A DNA stretch of 52,747 bases, taken from contig CAUYUA010000144.1 in assembly GCA_963575675.1 (NCBI GenBank), forward strand, positions 1-52,747, given 5' to 3'. A model generated the notes under the pieces. It ran no database searches, had not been told where the DNA came from, and saw only the letters and a program-made list of their open reading frames with translations. This DNA comes from CAUYUA01 sp963575675. Lineage in GTDB: Bacteria > Pseudomonadota > Alphaproteobacteria > Azospirillales > Azospirillaceae. Within the stretch, counting starts at the first letter, position 1; every line of letters begins with the position of its first letter. This document shows, piece after piece, positions 19,231 through 27,353 of the stretch. The position numbers and the translations under genes are program-made.

Positions 19231-19361
19231 CGCAAGCGGCTCGGTCCGATATAAAAATTAATGTAACGATCCAAAAAGAAACTTATTCTATATGACGTTT
19301 AATGCCAGAAGGCCGAATGTTAGGTGCGTTTTTATGAGTGTATAGGCTCGTGTTGTGCGGC

Positions 19362-19391
19362 GCTGCGTTGATTGGTTCCGATCGACGCAGC
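19362..19391. promoter_or_regulatory. 11-bp hairpin upstream of the small membrane protein gene
   Basis: GCTGCGTTGAT (19362-19372) pairs with ATCGACGCAGC (19381-19391), with one G-T pair and an 8-base loop. It lies 30 bp before the ATG at 19421 and would be in its leader RNA or act as an operator. The function is not known. Confidence 0.3.
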
Positions 19392-19420
19392 TTGGCGTTG
19401 TTTGTGATAGGACGGTGTAG

Positions 19421-19978
19421 ATGATTAAAATTTTTCTTTCCGTTGTTGTTGGATTGTCTGCGTCAATTCTCTTAATTGATCATATAAATCCGTCCATGGT
19501 CACGATGATCTATCAGAATCCGTGGAGTGTGTTTGGTCGTGACTATATATATTATATTTTGATTTTTCTTGTCGGATCTATTGCGTTTTCTTTAATTGTG
19601 AATGTTGCGATTGTTCTTCTCTTTTCTGTTGAAACCCGGATCGGCGGACGTCGCTCCGTCGTTGATTCCAAAGCGATCGCCGCCATCGTCGAACCCATTG
19701 TGGATCAAGCCGTCGAGCAGGCGATCGAACGCATATCGCACCGCGTCGTTGCGGAGGGATTCTCCGTCGCAATAGTTCAGGATCAAATCGGCGCGTGTCT
19801 TATCAAGATGGAAGAGCGCGTTCAGGCAAATATTCTGAAGAATCTCGCCATTCGCGACACTAAAATCAGGTCGGACATTATGGATCAAATCACGATTCGG
19901 GAGCGGAAGCTCAAGGCTAGAATCGCCGACGTCTTGGCCGAGAAATCAAAACCGGCGTCGTCGCGCCAGTCCGATTGA
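19421..19978 (+). CDS. Two-span membrane protein with a helical cytoplasmic tail
   Basis: No family is recognised for this 185-residue protein. It has a first hydrophobic span at residues 3-20 and a second at about 43-70 (YYILIFLVGSIAFSLIVNVA). A long, mostly charged helical region follows (85-175), rich in Glu, Lys, Arg and Ile, such as IVDQAVEQAIERISHRVV and RERKLKARIADVLAEK. It could oligomerise through this tail. It sits 20 bp upstream of the lyase-like gene in the same orientation and is probably co-transcribed with it. The first 200 bp are more AT-rich than the rest. A role in anchoring or regulating the polysaccharide machinery is only a guess. Confidence 0.65.
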   Translation: MIKIFLSVVVGLSASILLIDHINPSMVTMIYQNPWSVFGRDYIYYILIFLVGSIAFSLIVNVAIVLLFSVETRIGGRRSVVDSKAIAAIVEPIVDQAVEQAIERISHRVVAEGFSVAIVQDQIGACLIKMEERVQANILKNLAIRDTKIRSDIMDQITIRERKLKARIADVLAEKSKPASSRQSD

Positions 19979-19998
19979 TCCGACAAGGAACGCCGATC

Positions 19999-22431
19999 AT
20001 GAGTCTCTTTCGTTTGACATGCCGCGCGGTTCTTTTGACGTTTTTGATTGCGTTCGCGCCTTTTGCCGTGGTTTCCGCCGGAGACCGCTCTTCCTTGGAA
20101 CTGCTTGCAGGCGCTCGGATTGCTTTTGACGGCGCCGGCAAGGGCGTCGCCTATTTTGGTCAGGGGCGTTCGGCTTATTTCATCGATCGTTCTCCCGACG
20201 GCGCCACGGACATCAGCGACGCTCTGTCTCGTCGTTTCAACAATGTGCGCGTGCGAGACGTCGCTGTTCTGCATTTCGCGGATGGTTGGACTTATGTCGT
20301 GGCTTCCGGTCGTTGGCAGGAGCCTCCCGGCGTCCGTCCCTCCACTGCGGTTTCTTCTCCTGTCGCGGCGCCTCGCGCCGGTCAGGCGCCGGTGATCCCG
20401 ACGTCCGCCGTCATTCACGCGCCGGTGGTTCCGCAGCCGAAAGCGGTGGGAGAGATCGTCGGTTTGAAGCTGGTCAATCGCTCCGGCGGTCCGGTTCGGT
20501 CTCAAGTGACGACCTTCGGCCACGTATTCGCCGCCGGCGCCGTTAAGCCCGGCGATTCCTTGGTTGCGCGCATCGGCAAGCAAGCGACGGCGACGCAAGT
20601 CGATGTAAAGACCCGTCATCCCGACGGTTCGGTTCGACATGCGGTGCTGAGCTTTTCCGCTCCCGCCTTGCCCGCGAACGGATCAGTCGATGTGATGTTG
20701 GCCTCGGCGCCGTCCGGCGCTCCGGCGGCGGCGCTGACGGCCGAAGCTCTTCTTGCGCGCGGCTACTCATTCAGCATGCGGTTGAATCTGTTGGATGGCG
20801 GTCCGCGCGATGTCGACGTCGCGGATTTGTTGCGCCAAGCGATCGCCGCCGGTCGGTTGGACTTATGGCTTTCTGGTCCGCTTGCGGTTGAAGTTCGGGT
20901 GGAAAGTCGGATTACGCCGTTGTTGCGCGCCGTCTTCGACATTCGCGGCGGCGCGGACGGTCGCACCCGAACCAGCGTGATGGTGGCCAACGACGCCACA
21001 TGGACGCCAGGAGCGGGAACCATGGCGTATCGGGCTGAAATTTTGGCCGGTGGTCGACCTGAACTTGCCGCCTCCATTTCCCATTATCGCGCCGCCAATT
21101 GGCGTCGGGTGATTGGCGCCGGCGCCGGCGATCTGACGGTGATTTATGACGTAGACTATTTTATTCGCACCGGAGCGCTGCCGCCGTTCGACGTCAGCCT
21201 CGGCGTTGACGCCGCAGCGTTGCAGGAAAGCGCCCTCGCCCTCGCCAAGGCCAACACCAAGCCGTTGGGCAACGCTTTGATTGTTCAGTACATGCCGACC
21301 ACCGGCGCGCGCTCCGACATTGGAATTACGCCCGCCTGGACCGCCAACTACCTGATCAGCCAGGACGCCAGAGCCCAGCAGGCTATGTACGCCAACGCCG
21401 AAGCTTCGGGTTCCGTTCCTTGGCACTTTCATGACGAAACCACCGGACAATATGTCCGCATCGATCAGCATCCTCGGTTTTGGCTCGACGCGCGGGCGGC
21501 GCAGCAACGAAAAGAAGGGCCGGCGACCCCGCTCGCCGCCATTGAGAAGGATACCGGCTGGACTACCGACGACGCCCATACGCCGTCGTTGGCGTTCGTT
21601 CCTTATCTTCTGAGCGGCGATCGCTATTACCTTGATGAGGCGCATGCCGTGGGCGCTTGGCGTTTGGCGTCCTCGAATCCCGATTATCGTCAGAACTGCA
21701 CCTATAAACAGGTGCGCGCATTGGCCTGGGAGCTGCGCGATCTCGGCAACATCGCCTACGCCACGCCGGACAATCATCCGCTTAAGAGCTATTTCACCAC
21801 TCAGATCAACAAAGAGCTTGATCTGTTGCGTGAAACCTATCTGGGGCGTCGAATCATGAGCGGCGCGAAGGAGGTCGAGGGGTGGTTTATGGGCGACTCT
21901 TCGCGCGATCCCGGACAGTTGCGAACTTGGCAGTTCGACTTCATGGCCGTCGTGCTTGCCGAGTTGAACGGACAAGGTTTTTCCCAGGCGTCGCCGCTCT
22001 TGGATTGGAGCGCCAATTTCATCGTCGGTCGTTTTCTGGCCGGCGCTCAGGGATTCGATCCGTTTTATGGGCCGTCTTACACTCTGAAGCTGTTCGATCC
22101 GACCACTCACGCTCTTCTTTCGAGTTGGCGCGAAGTGTTCGCCGCCAGTTTTCCCGGAGCGTTGCCGCGCTCCGACTTTTTGACCGACGCTTACCCTAAA
22201 TGCTCGTCCTGTTTTGTCGCCGTCGCCAAAGCGAGTTTGGCCGGAATTATTTCTGTCACCGGCTCATTGCGCGCCGTCGAGGCCTATGATTTCCTCGTCC
22301 GTCATACGCCGCCCGAAGCAATGCCCGCGTATCGTAAAGAAAGCCAATGGGCGTTGCGTCCTCGTTTGTCGGATGGCCGTTATGTTCCGGTGGGGACGCC
22401 GATTGGTTCGGCCAAGCAGGTCGGGCGATGA
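19999..22431 (+). CDS. Secreted polysaccharide lyase-like protein (YetA/PcRGLX-like) with the shared N-terminal domain
   Basis: From the ATG at 19999 (AAGGAA 8 bases upstream) the protein has 810 residues and a signal peptide (1-27). The domain shared with the beta-helix protein follows at 33-106, then a Pro/Ala linker (107-150). A beta-rich region beginning near VGLKLVNRSGGPVRSQVTTF resembles the N-terminal barrel of YetA/exo-rhamnogalacturonan-lyase-like proteins. The second half (about 450-780) is helical and rich in Trp, Tyr and His (DETTGQYVRIDQHPRFWLDA, WTTDDAHTPSLAFVPYLLSG), which suggests an alpha/alpha toroid. It probably cuts or trims the exopolysaccharide outside the cell membrane. 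Its stop overlaps the acetyltransferase start by 4 bp. Family assignment is by general likeness, without identified catalytic residues. Confidence 0.65.
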   Translation: MSLFRLTCRAVLLTFLIAFAPFAVVSAGDRSSLELLAGARIAFDGAGKGVAYFGQGRSAYFIDRSPDGATDISDALSRRFNNVRVRDVAVLHFADGWTYVVASGRWQEPPGVRPSTAVSSPVAAPRAGQAPVIPTSAVIHAPVVPQPKAVGEIVGLKLVNRSGGPVRSQVTTFGHVFAAGAVKPGDSLVARIGKQATATQVDVKTRHPDGSVRHAVLSFSAPALPANGSVDVMLASAPSGAPAAALTAEALLARGYSFSMRLNLLDGGPRDVDVADLLRQAIAAGRLDLWLSGPLAVEVRVESRITPLLRAVFDIRGGADGRTRTSVMVANDATWTPGAGTMAYRAEILAGGRPELAASISHYRAANWRRVIGAGAGDLTVIYDVDYFIRTGALPPFDVSLGVDAAALQESALALAKANTKPLGNALIVQYMPTTGARSDIGITPAWTANYLISQDARAQQAMYANAEASGSVPWHFHDETTGQYVRIDQHPRFWLDARAAQQRKEGPATPLAAIEKDTGWTTDDAHTPSLAFVPYLLSGDRYYLDEAHAVGAWRLASSNPDYRQNCTYKQVRALAWELRDLGNIAYATPDNHPLKSYFTTQINKELDLLRETYLGRRIMSGAKEVEGWFMGDSSRDPGQLRTWQFDFMAVVLAELNGQGFSQASPLLDWSANFIVGRFLAGAQGFDPFYGPSYTLKLFDPTTHALLSSWREVFAASFPGALPRSDFLTDAYPKCSSCFVAVAKASLAGIISVTGSLRAVEAYDFLVRHTPPEAMPAYRKESQWALRPRLSDGRYVPVGTPIGSAKQVGR

Positions 22432-23528
22432 CGGCGTTGTTCGCCGTCATCGCGCCTTGTCCGCCGATCGATGCGTTGGAGCAGGAATGGCGTCTGTTGG
22501 AGGCGGAGGCCGACCCTTCGGTGTTTTTATCTTGGGCTTGGATCGGGACTCATATCGATGCGTTCGGGCCGCCGTCTTTTCTCGCGCGGGTGATTCGCGG
22601 CGACAAAACCGTTGGATTGGCTTTGTTGGGGCGTCGCGTCGCCGGCCTGATCGGCTGGCCTCGTCGACCGTCGCTTCATCTCAACGAGACGGGCGACCCG
22701 GGCCGAGATGGGGTCATGATCGAATACAACGGAGTGCTGACGCGCGACGACCCAATCGAGACGGCCGACGCCGTGTTGCGGGCGGTGCTGTCGAAAGACG
22801 CGCCGTTCTGGCGAGAGCTTCATCTGGGCGGCGTTTCCTGTGACTGGATTGAACATTGTCGAAGATTGGGTTTGACCGTGCGATTGCAGCGCCAACCTCA
22901 GACGGCTCCCTTCGCCGCTCTTGATTGTTCCGGCGTCGATGATCCGCTCGTCTCGCTGTCCCGCAACACGCGTCAGCAGCTTCGCCGTTCCTTGCGTTGG
23001 TTCGAGCGTCGCGGCGCGTTGGCGATCCGCGCCGCAGAAAGCGCAGACCAGGCTGTCGCCTGGCTGGACGATTTGGAGGAGCTGCACAGCGCCTCGTGGC
23101 GCGTTAGAAATAAGTCCGGCGCTTTCGCCGCGCCGGATTTCAGCGTTTTTCATCGCGCTCTGATCAAACGCGCCTTTGCCGAAGGCGTTCCGGACGTGTT
23201 GCGTGTCTCCGCCGGAACACAGGTCATTGGCTATCTCTATAATTTCGTCTGGAGAGAATGGGCCTACTCGTATCAAAGCGGTTTACGATACGAAGACGAC
23301 CCCGATTGTCGGCCCGGCCTTGTCGCGCACCTTCTGGCGCTGCGTCGTTATCACGCTGGCGGTTTGCGCGGCTACCGCTTTCTTGCCGGGAACTCCCGCT
23401 ATAAGGCGAGCTTCGCCAACGGCGACGATCAACTGTTTTGGTTGGTTGTTCATCGTTCCGATTGGGGGCATCGTCTTGAGGATTGGGGGAGGCGCTTGCG
23501 TCGAGCGCTTCCTTCATTCCGTCTTTGA
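22428..23528 (+). CDS. FemAB/BioF2-like GNAT acetyltransferase (CelD type)
   Basis: Starting at ATG 22428, which overlaps the previous stop as ATGA, the product has 366 residues. It carries the double-GNAT BioF2-like fold of CelD/FemAB-type proteins: SVFLSWAWIGTHIDAFGPP near the N-terminus, SRNTRQQLRRSLRWFERRG near 185, and YSYQSGLRYEDDPDCRPG and YRFLAGNSRYKASFANGD near the C-terminus. Such enzymes acylate polysaccharides or amino sugars and are common in cellulose and PEP-CTERM polysaccharide loci. It is translationally coupled to the lyase-like gene and is the last gene before a terminator at 23538. The acyl donor and acceptor are not known. Confidence 0.8.
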   Translation: MTALFAVIAPCPPIDALEQEWRLLEAEADPSVFLSWAWIGTHIDAFGPPSFLARVIRGDKTVGLALLGRRVAGLIGWPRRPSLHLNETGDPGRDGVMIEYNGVLTRDDPIETADAVLRAVLSKDAPFWRELHLGGVSCDWIEHCRRLGLTVRLQRQPQTAPFAALDCSGVDDPLVSLSRNTRQQLRRSLRWFERRGALAIRAAESADQAVAWLDDLEELHSASWRVRNKSGAFAAPDFSVFHRALIKRAFAEGVPDVLRVSAGTQVIGYLYNFVWREWAYSYQSGLRYEDDPDCRPGLVAHLLALRRYHAGGLRGYRFLAGNSRYKASFANGDDQLFWLVVHRSDWGHRLEDWGRRLRRALPSFRL

Positions 23529-23537
23529 CGCCGTCGC

Positions 23538-23594
23538 AGCGGCGGCTAAACGCCGTCTTTTTTATTTTATTTTATTATATTATATTATATTATG
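23538..23594 (+). terminator. Terminator followed by an AT-rich simple repeat
   Basis: A GC-rich hairpin (GGCG at 23541-23544 with CGCC at 23551-23554 as core of a longer imperfect stem) directly precedes a T run at 23557-23563. This is a good rho-independent terminator for the acetyltransferase transcript. The T run grades into repeats of TTTTA and then TATTA up to 23594, a low-complexity tract that may vary in length. Confidence 0.65.
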
Positions 23595-23689
23595 AGGAAG
23601 CGTTAAACTTCGGCTCCGTCAAACTTCGACTCGTTGACGTGACGGCGCGCCATGGGCGGTCTCCGTCCGGCGTCACGAGCGTGGTGGCG

Positions 23690-24475
23690 CTATTTGTTGG
23701 CGCTGGCCAGATTCCATTGAGCGCAACCCGACGACGGTTTGGTTGCGGCGGCGTCGAAACGATGGAACCGAGGAGCGTAGGCTTGTTGGATTAAACGGAC
23801 ATAGGCTTCCGTTTCTGCGTAAGGCGGCACGCCGCAATAACGATCGACGGCTTTTTCTCCGGCGTTATAACCGGCGACGGCCAGCGTGACGTTGCCTTCG
23901 AAATAGGCCAAGAGCCAACGCAGATATTTTATTCCACCTCGAATGTTCTCGGAAGGGTCAAAAACATTGTTGACGCCGAAGCGCGCCGCAGTATCGGGAA
24001 TGAGTTGCATAAGTCCTGCGGCGTTCTTCGGCGAGACGACATTGCTGCGGTAGGACGATTCCACAGCCATCACAGCGAGCGCCAATTGCGGGTCAACACT
24101 GTAATTGGCGGCGATGGTTTCAACCAAATGAACAAGTTCCACCGGCGGCGTTCCGAGATGATGGGGACTCGCCGGTTTTTCTTCCGGTGGAATGGGAATG
24201 CCGATCAATTGGCCATCGGGCCCTCGACCGGGCGTGCGTATCCATTTCGGGGAGGGGGGAAGAGAAGAACGCGACTCCGATTCCGCCTGAGCGATAAGGA
24301 AATTCTTTTTCCAGCGCGGCTCTGGCAAAGTCCTTGATTTTCTGTTGGAAGAAGATTTTTCGGGGTCGATAATCCAAGATGGAGCCACCGGCAAACCGTC
24401 GGCTCGAACCATGGCCGGGCTTGCCGAGGCGATTGCGAGAAGAACGCCAATTCGAAGAAATATGCCTGCGCGCAT
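23690..24475 (-). CDS. Secreted lytic transglycosylase (SLT domain)
   Basis: The 261-residue protein has a signal peptide (1-25), a low-complexity Pro/Ser linker (40-110) and a lysozyme-like SLT domain (115-240). The catalytic Glu139 is in MAVESSYR, followed by GLMQLIPDTAARFGV (154-168) and AGYNAGEKAV (201-210), the usual SLT motif order. It cleaves the glycan strand of peptidoglycan in the periplasm, probably to let export machinery through the wall. Small SLT proteins are frequent near secretion and EPS systems. It is convergent with the acetyltransferase, and its minus-strand neighbour is the deacetylase, 73 bp upstream. Confidence 0.9.
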   Translation of the reverse strand: MRAGIFLRIGVLLAIASASPAMVRADGLPVAPSWIIDPEKSSSNRKSRTLPEPRWKKNFLIAQAESESRSSLPPSPKWIRTPGRGPDGQLIGIPIPPEEKPASPHHLGTPPVELVHLVETIAANYSVDPQLALAVMAVESSYRSNVVSPKNAAGLMQLIPDTAARFGVNNVFDPSENIRGGIKYLRWLLAYFEGNVTLAVAGYNAGEKAVDRYCGVPPYAETEAYVRLIQQAYAPRFHRFDAAATKPSSGCAQWNLASANK

Positions 24476-24548
24476 TATTTTTTAATCATTCAGCTTGTTG
24501 GGTGAGTTCAATATTCGGTTCGAGAGTGTGAGCCTCATAGTATGAAAC

Positions 24549-25592
24549 TCATCTGGAGAGTGAAAGGGCGAATCGATGCACATCGAGCGGGGTTGTTGGA
24601 GTTCCACCGAATTTCTCTATGAAAAAATCCAGGTATCCGGCCAGCCAGTCGAGGAGAACTTGGACGTCCGCCGTGGTGCGGGTATAGGGGCTGCCGTTCG
24701 GCAGGAGCGATGACGAATGATACGTCAATGAGAACACGCGAACGCCACGCTTAAACAGCGCCAGAGTCAATTGTATGGCTTCGCGCAAGGTTTGGCCTTC
24801 GGGTGAGAGGCGAACGCGATTCAACAAGCCGGTGCGCGCCAAGATGGCCGGCCATCGGGCGAAACGGCCAAGAGACGAGTCGATGGGCGGATAAAGTTGT
24901 GCGCCGAATTGTCTGAGGACGCCGATATAAGCGCTTGTTAATGGGATTTCCAGAAGAGCGTGGCTGCGGTCCAACCAATAAGGAAGAACGTCGTGACCGA
25001 CGAATGAAGGACCTCCGAAACGGCGAAAATCTATTTCGGCTAAAACGCTGACGTCGATTTGGTAACCGAGGGAACGGATGATTTCCGTCGTGTGTGGTCC
25101 TACGCCGTATCGGCCCGCGCGATAAACGGTCGGTTGAAGTTCGAACGCGTCGCGAATCGTTTCCGTCAGGCGCGTCAGCTTGGCGAGTTCAACGTCCCGG
25201 TCAAGGTTGCCGGCGAAGGTCAGAAAAGGCGTGATTTTCTGATGGACAAAGGGCGGCGTGACCCAGGGATGAAGTTGCGCGCCAATCAAGCATCGTCCGT
25301 CTCTGACCCATTCGCGTAAGGGAGCGACTCCTTCGGCTTGAGAAGCGACGGGATAATCGACAAGATAAGTCGGAACGCACCCGACGGCCTCAAACAGGTT
25401 CTGGGCGCGGTATTGCTCCGCCATATTGCGGACGCTGATTGAATCCGGAGAGAAATTCTTCCAGTCGAACTCTTCTTCTGCGTCGATGAAGACAAGAAGA
25501 TGGGGTTTTGTGTCTTGGGGAAATACGATCGTAGACGACTCGGATGGATGCGGCGAGATGTATCTGCTTTTTTTTTCGTTATTCAGGGGCAT
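24549..25592 (-). CDS. WalW/NodB-like polysaccharide deacetylase
   Basis: A 347-residue protein with the polysaccharide deacetylase fold. The first metal-site motif appears as LVFIDAEEEFDW (residues 32-43). IGAQLHPWVTPPF supplies a His in the second, and VYRAGRYGVGPHTTEIIRSL the Arg-Gly segment. This matches WalW-like members found in exosortase-associated loci. It has no signal peptide, so it would act in the cytoplasm or on a membrane-side substrate. Removal of N-acetyl groups from the polysaccharide or its precursor is likely. It is followed in the same direction by the lytic transglycosylase, so the two may share a transcript. Confidence 0.8.
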   Translation of the reverse strand: MPLNNEKKSRYISPHPSESSTIVFPQDTKPHLLVFIDAEEEFDWKNFSPDSISVRNMAEQYRAQNLFEAVGCVPTYLVDYPVASQAEGVAPLREWVRDGRCLIGAQLHPWVTPPFVHQKITPFLTFAGNLDRDVELAKLTRLTETIRDAFELQPTVYRAGRYGVGPHTTEIIRSLGYQIDVSVLAEIDFRRFGGPSFVGHDVLPYWLDRSHALLEIPLTSAYIGVLRQFGAQLYPPIDSSLGRFARWPAILARTGLLNRVRLSPEGQTLREAIQLTLALFKRGVRVFSLTYHSSSLLPNGSPYTRTTADVQVLLDWLAGYLDFFIEKFGGTPTTPLDVHRFALSLSR

Positions 25593-25930
25593 CCGATATT
25601 TCTTCGACGATCGAGAGATGCGGATTTATTCTGTTTTGTCGTGACGGCCACTGGGCGCGCATCCGGTGGACAACCGGTCGGCGCGTCTCCAGGTTTGTGT
25701 CGCAGACCGCTTGTTTATTTTACATTAATCCGCTCGTCGCCGAAACCGCAAACGGGGCGCGCGACAATATTCTATCGCTTTTTGTGTCGAATTGTTTTTT
25801 CCGCCGCAAAAACAACAGGACGCCCAAACATCAAACGCCCCACTTTGCGTCAGCAAAGCAGGGCGTTTGATAGGAACTCGCCAGACCGCGCCCGATCAGC
25901 TCTCAGCCGTAATCAAGCCGTCTTCAGATC
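25593..25930. other. Intergenic region between the deacetylase and the peptide genes
   Basis: No gene of its own is recognised. It holds the upstream sequence of the deacetylase and, at 25831-25870, the hairpin described separately. Plus-strand frames here lack ribosome-binding sites and resemble no protein. Confidence 0.5.
25831..25870. terminator. Strong hairpin downstream of the two peptide genes
   Basis: TCAAACGCCC (25831-25840) pairs with GGGCGTTTGA (25861-25870), and CTTTGC (25843-25848) with GCAAAG (25853-25858), leaving two mismatches and a 4-base loop. It lies about 70 bp beyond the stop of the downstream peptide gene. On the minus strand it is followed by a moderately T-rich stretch. 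It most likely ends the peptide transcript. Confidence 0.65.
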
Positions 25931-25936
25931 GGAAAA

Positions 25937-26083
25937 TCAGCCGATTTTCCGGATCGGGGCGCCAAGAACGCCGCCGGACACTTTATCGAGATCGCCGTCG
26001 TTCAGCTTCGTGGTTTTGACCTGGCTGTTGGACTGATCTTTGGATTTGTCAGAAAGGATTTCTTTTTTGGTTGTGTCGGTCAT
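25937..26083 (-). CDS. Double-glycine leader peptide, copy A (putative NHLM exporter substrate)
   Basis: This 48-residue product starts MTDTTKKEILSDKSKDQ and has a charged, helical leader. The leader ends LNDGDLDKVSGG, the classic double-glycine processing signal (Leu, acidic, Leu, Val, Gly-Gly) cut by C39 peptidases. The remaining core is VLGAPIRKIG, only 10 residues, cationic and without Cys, Ser or Thr. GGAG stands 6 bases before the ATG, the same as in copy B. A C39-peptidase exporter lies at 34723-37035. The core is too short and simple for a typical pore-forming bacteriocin, so a secreted signal peptide is a reasonable alternative. No modifying enzyme is recognised nearby. Coding status is supported by the near-identical paralogue. 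Confidence 0.82.
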   Translation of the reverse strand: MTDTTKKEILSDKSKDQSNSQVKTTKLNDGDLDKVSGGVLGAPIRKIG

Positions 26084-26173
26084 GTCAAACTCCATCAGCT
26101 GAAACTTTTATAAACGCAATCGAACCGTGTAGACTGCGCGCAATTGTGATCAAACCGCCTTTAAGACAGAAAA

Positions 26174-26320
26174 TCAACCGATTTTCCGGATCGGGGCGCC
26201 AAGAACGCCGCCGGACACTTTATCGAGATCGCTGTCGTTCAACTTGATGGTTTTGATCTGGCTGTTGGCCTGACCCTTGGATTTGTTGGCGAGGACTTCC
26301 TGCTTGGTCTTCTCGGTCAT
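26174..26320 (-). CDS. Double-glycine leader peptide, copy B (putative NHLM exporter substrate)
   Basis: A paralogue of copy A with the same length. It starts MTEKTKQEVLANKSKGQ, ends its leader with LNDSDLDKVSGG, and has exactly the same core, VLGAPIRKIG. Leader residues differ conservatively at about a dozen positions (Asp/Glu, Thr/Lys, Ile/Val, Ser/Ala), while the processing site and core do not. This pattern indicates purifying selection or gene conversion on the secreted part. GGAG lies 6 bases before the ATG. Transcription probably starts in the 26321-26460 interval, behind the terminator of the PEP-CTERM gene. A candidate -10 (ATCATAAAA on the minus strand) follows the shared GTCTACACGGTT box. 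Confidence 0.82.
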   Translation of the reverse strand: MTEKTKQEVLANKSKGQANSQIKTIKLNDSDLDKVSGGVLGAPIRKIG

Positions 26321-26462
26321 GTCAAACTCCACGAGCAAAATCTTTTTATGATACGATCCAACCGTGTAGACCGTCCATTTCAGCCTAACAAAGCATGGTC
26401 GAACCTTATCAAAGGACTTCTAACCACGCTGTGACGGCGATCACACCTAATCTCGAAGGAAA

Positions 26463-26496
26463 GGCGGCTTTCCTAAGAAGAGCCGCCGTTTTTTTC
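26463..26496. terminator. Bidirectional terminator after the PEP-CTERM gene
   Basis: GGCGGCT (26463-26469) pairs with AGCCGCC (26481-26487). On the plus side it is followed by GTTTTTTT, and on the minus side by TTTCCTT. It lies a few bases past the stop of the PEP-CTERM gene and separates it from the peptide genes. Confidence 0.8.
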
Positions 26497-26500
26497 CGGA

Positions 26501-27289
26501 TTAGACGGTCTGCCGACGACGGCGCAGAACGCCAATTCCAAGGAAGCCGACGCCCAACAAGGCCAGCGGAGCCGGGGCGGGAACTTCAGTCACGCTGTCA
26601 AAGCCAGTGAAAACAAATCCGGCCGGATTGCCAGCGGAGCCGTGGGGAAGACGGGTTGTCGGGTTGGTGCCGAGCAAGGCGATCGAAGACGACGCGCCAT
26701 CAAGATAGCTCGACGGGAACAGAAGATAGAGGCCGCTGTTGTTGGCGTCGGCGGCCAACTGAGCCAGAATTGAATTGGAGCCCGTCAACCGGAATGCGAT
26801 GCCGGCGCTGTCGAAGGCGAAAGCCTCAACGTTCGTGGCGCGGCCGGTGTCCGTGCCGATGGCGTTGCCAGAAATGTCAAGCAGCAACGGGAACAAAGAG
26901 TTGTTGGAGGTGTCACCGGCGGCGCCGACTTGAGTTCCAATCGGCTGCAAACCGGTAATGTTGGCGGTCAAGGTGGGGCTGCCGTTGGTGTAAATGCGGC
27001 TCAATGTGCCGGTGATGCCTTGGACGGTATAGGCGCCGAAAATATTGGCTCCGCTCATGTAGCTGTTATAGATATCGCCAGTGTCTTCGTTGACATAATG
27101 GGTAATGTAGTCCGTCGCATTCAAAGTGAAGTCGAGCAGCAGGTTGGACGTTCCGTTGCCGATCGGGGTGCTGGCCGAGAAGTGGGCGGTGATTTCACCG
27201 GCGTTGGCGACCGGAGCGACTGCGGGAGATGCGGCGAAAAAACCGGCGACGATCGCGGCGGAGAATACTTTGGAGAAGAACGAGGTCAT
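26501..27289 (-). CDS. PEP-CTERM sorting-domain protein
   Basis: This 262-residue secreted protein has a signal peptide (1-30, ending VANAG). Its body is rich in Asn, Thr, Ser and Gly, and its C-terminal sorting tail begins with VPAPAPL (236-242), then a hydrophobic helix and RRRR. That is the PEP-CTERM arrangement, in which exosortase A cuts near the VPxPAPL motif and the protein is attached to or released with the extracellular polysaccharide. The gene stands alone with its own terminator and a sigma-54 promoter, which fits control by PrsR. The body has no recognised enzymatic domain. The VPAP variant of the tail is common in alphaproteobacteria. Confidence 0.9.
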   Translation of the reverse strand: MTSFFSKVFSAAIVAGFFAASPAVAPVANAGEITAHFSASTPIGNGTSNLLLDFTLNATDYITHYVNEDTGDIYNSYMSGANIFGAYTVQGITGTLSRIYTNGSPTLTANITGLQPIGTQVGAAGDTSNNSLFPLLLDISGNAIGTDTGRATNVEAFAFDSAGIAFRLTGSNSILAQLAADANNSGLYLLFPSSYLDGASSSIALLGTNPTTRLPHGSAGNPAGFVFTGFDSVTEVPAPAPLALLGVGFLGIGVLRRRRQTV

Positions 27290-27353
27290 TATAGTCTTCC
27301 TTTAATATCTGAATGGTTGCGGCTGGGCCGATGTTCCTTGATAAGGTATGTTA

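Larger units (their letters stand above)
25902..26375. repeat. Tandem duplication of about 237 bp carrying the two peptide genes
   Basis: Two consecutive copies, offset by 237 bp, each contain an upstream region, a ribosome-binding site, a peptide gene and a short 3' flank. The last part of the two genes is identical over more than 40 bp, while the leader-coding parts differ at many positions. The shared box AACCGTGTAGAC lies upstream of each gene. A stem formed by CGGAAAATC (25930-25938) and GATTTTCCG (25943-25951) overlaps the stop codon in one copy, and a shorter form is kept in the other. Confidence 0.85.

Noticed and set aside
20863..22110. A 415-codon frame on the minus strand opposite the lyase-like gene
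   Set aside because: It lies wholly within a well-supported secreted protein gene, is Arg/Gly/Val-rich without domain signs, and is typical of antisense frames in GC-rich genes.
23556..23594. Phase-variable simple repeat
   Set aside because: The TTTTA/TATTA tract follows a terminator between convergent genes, so length changes would have no evident effect. Kept only as part of the terminator feature.
25544..26036. Plus-strand frames overlapping the peptide genes
   Set aside because: They are antisense to the tandem peptide genes and to the hairpin, and show no conservation between the two duplicated copies.
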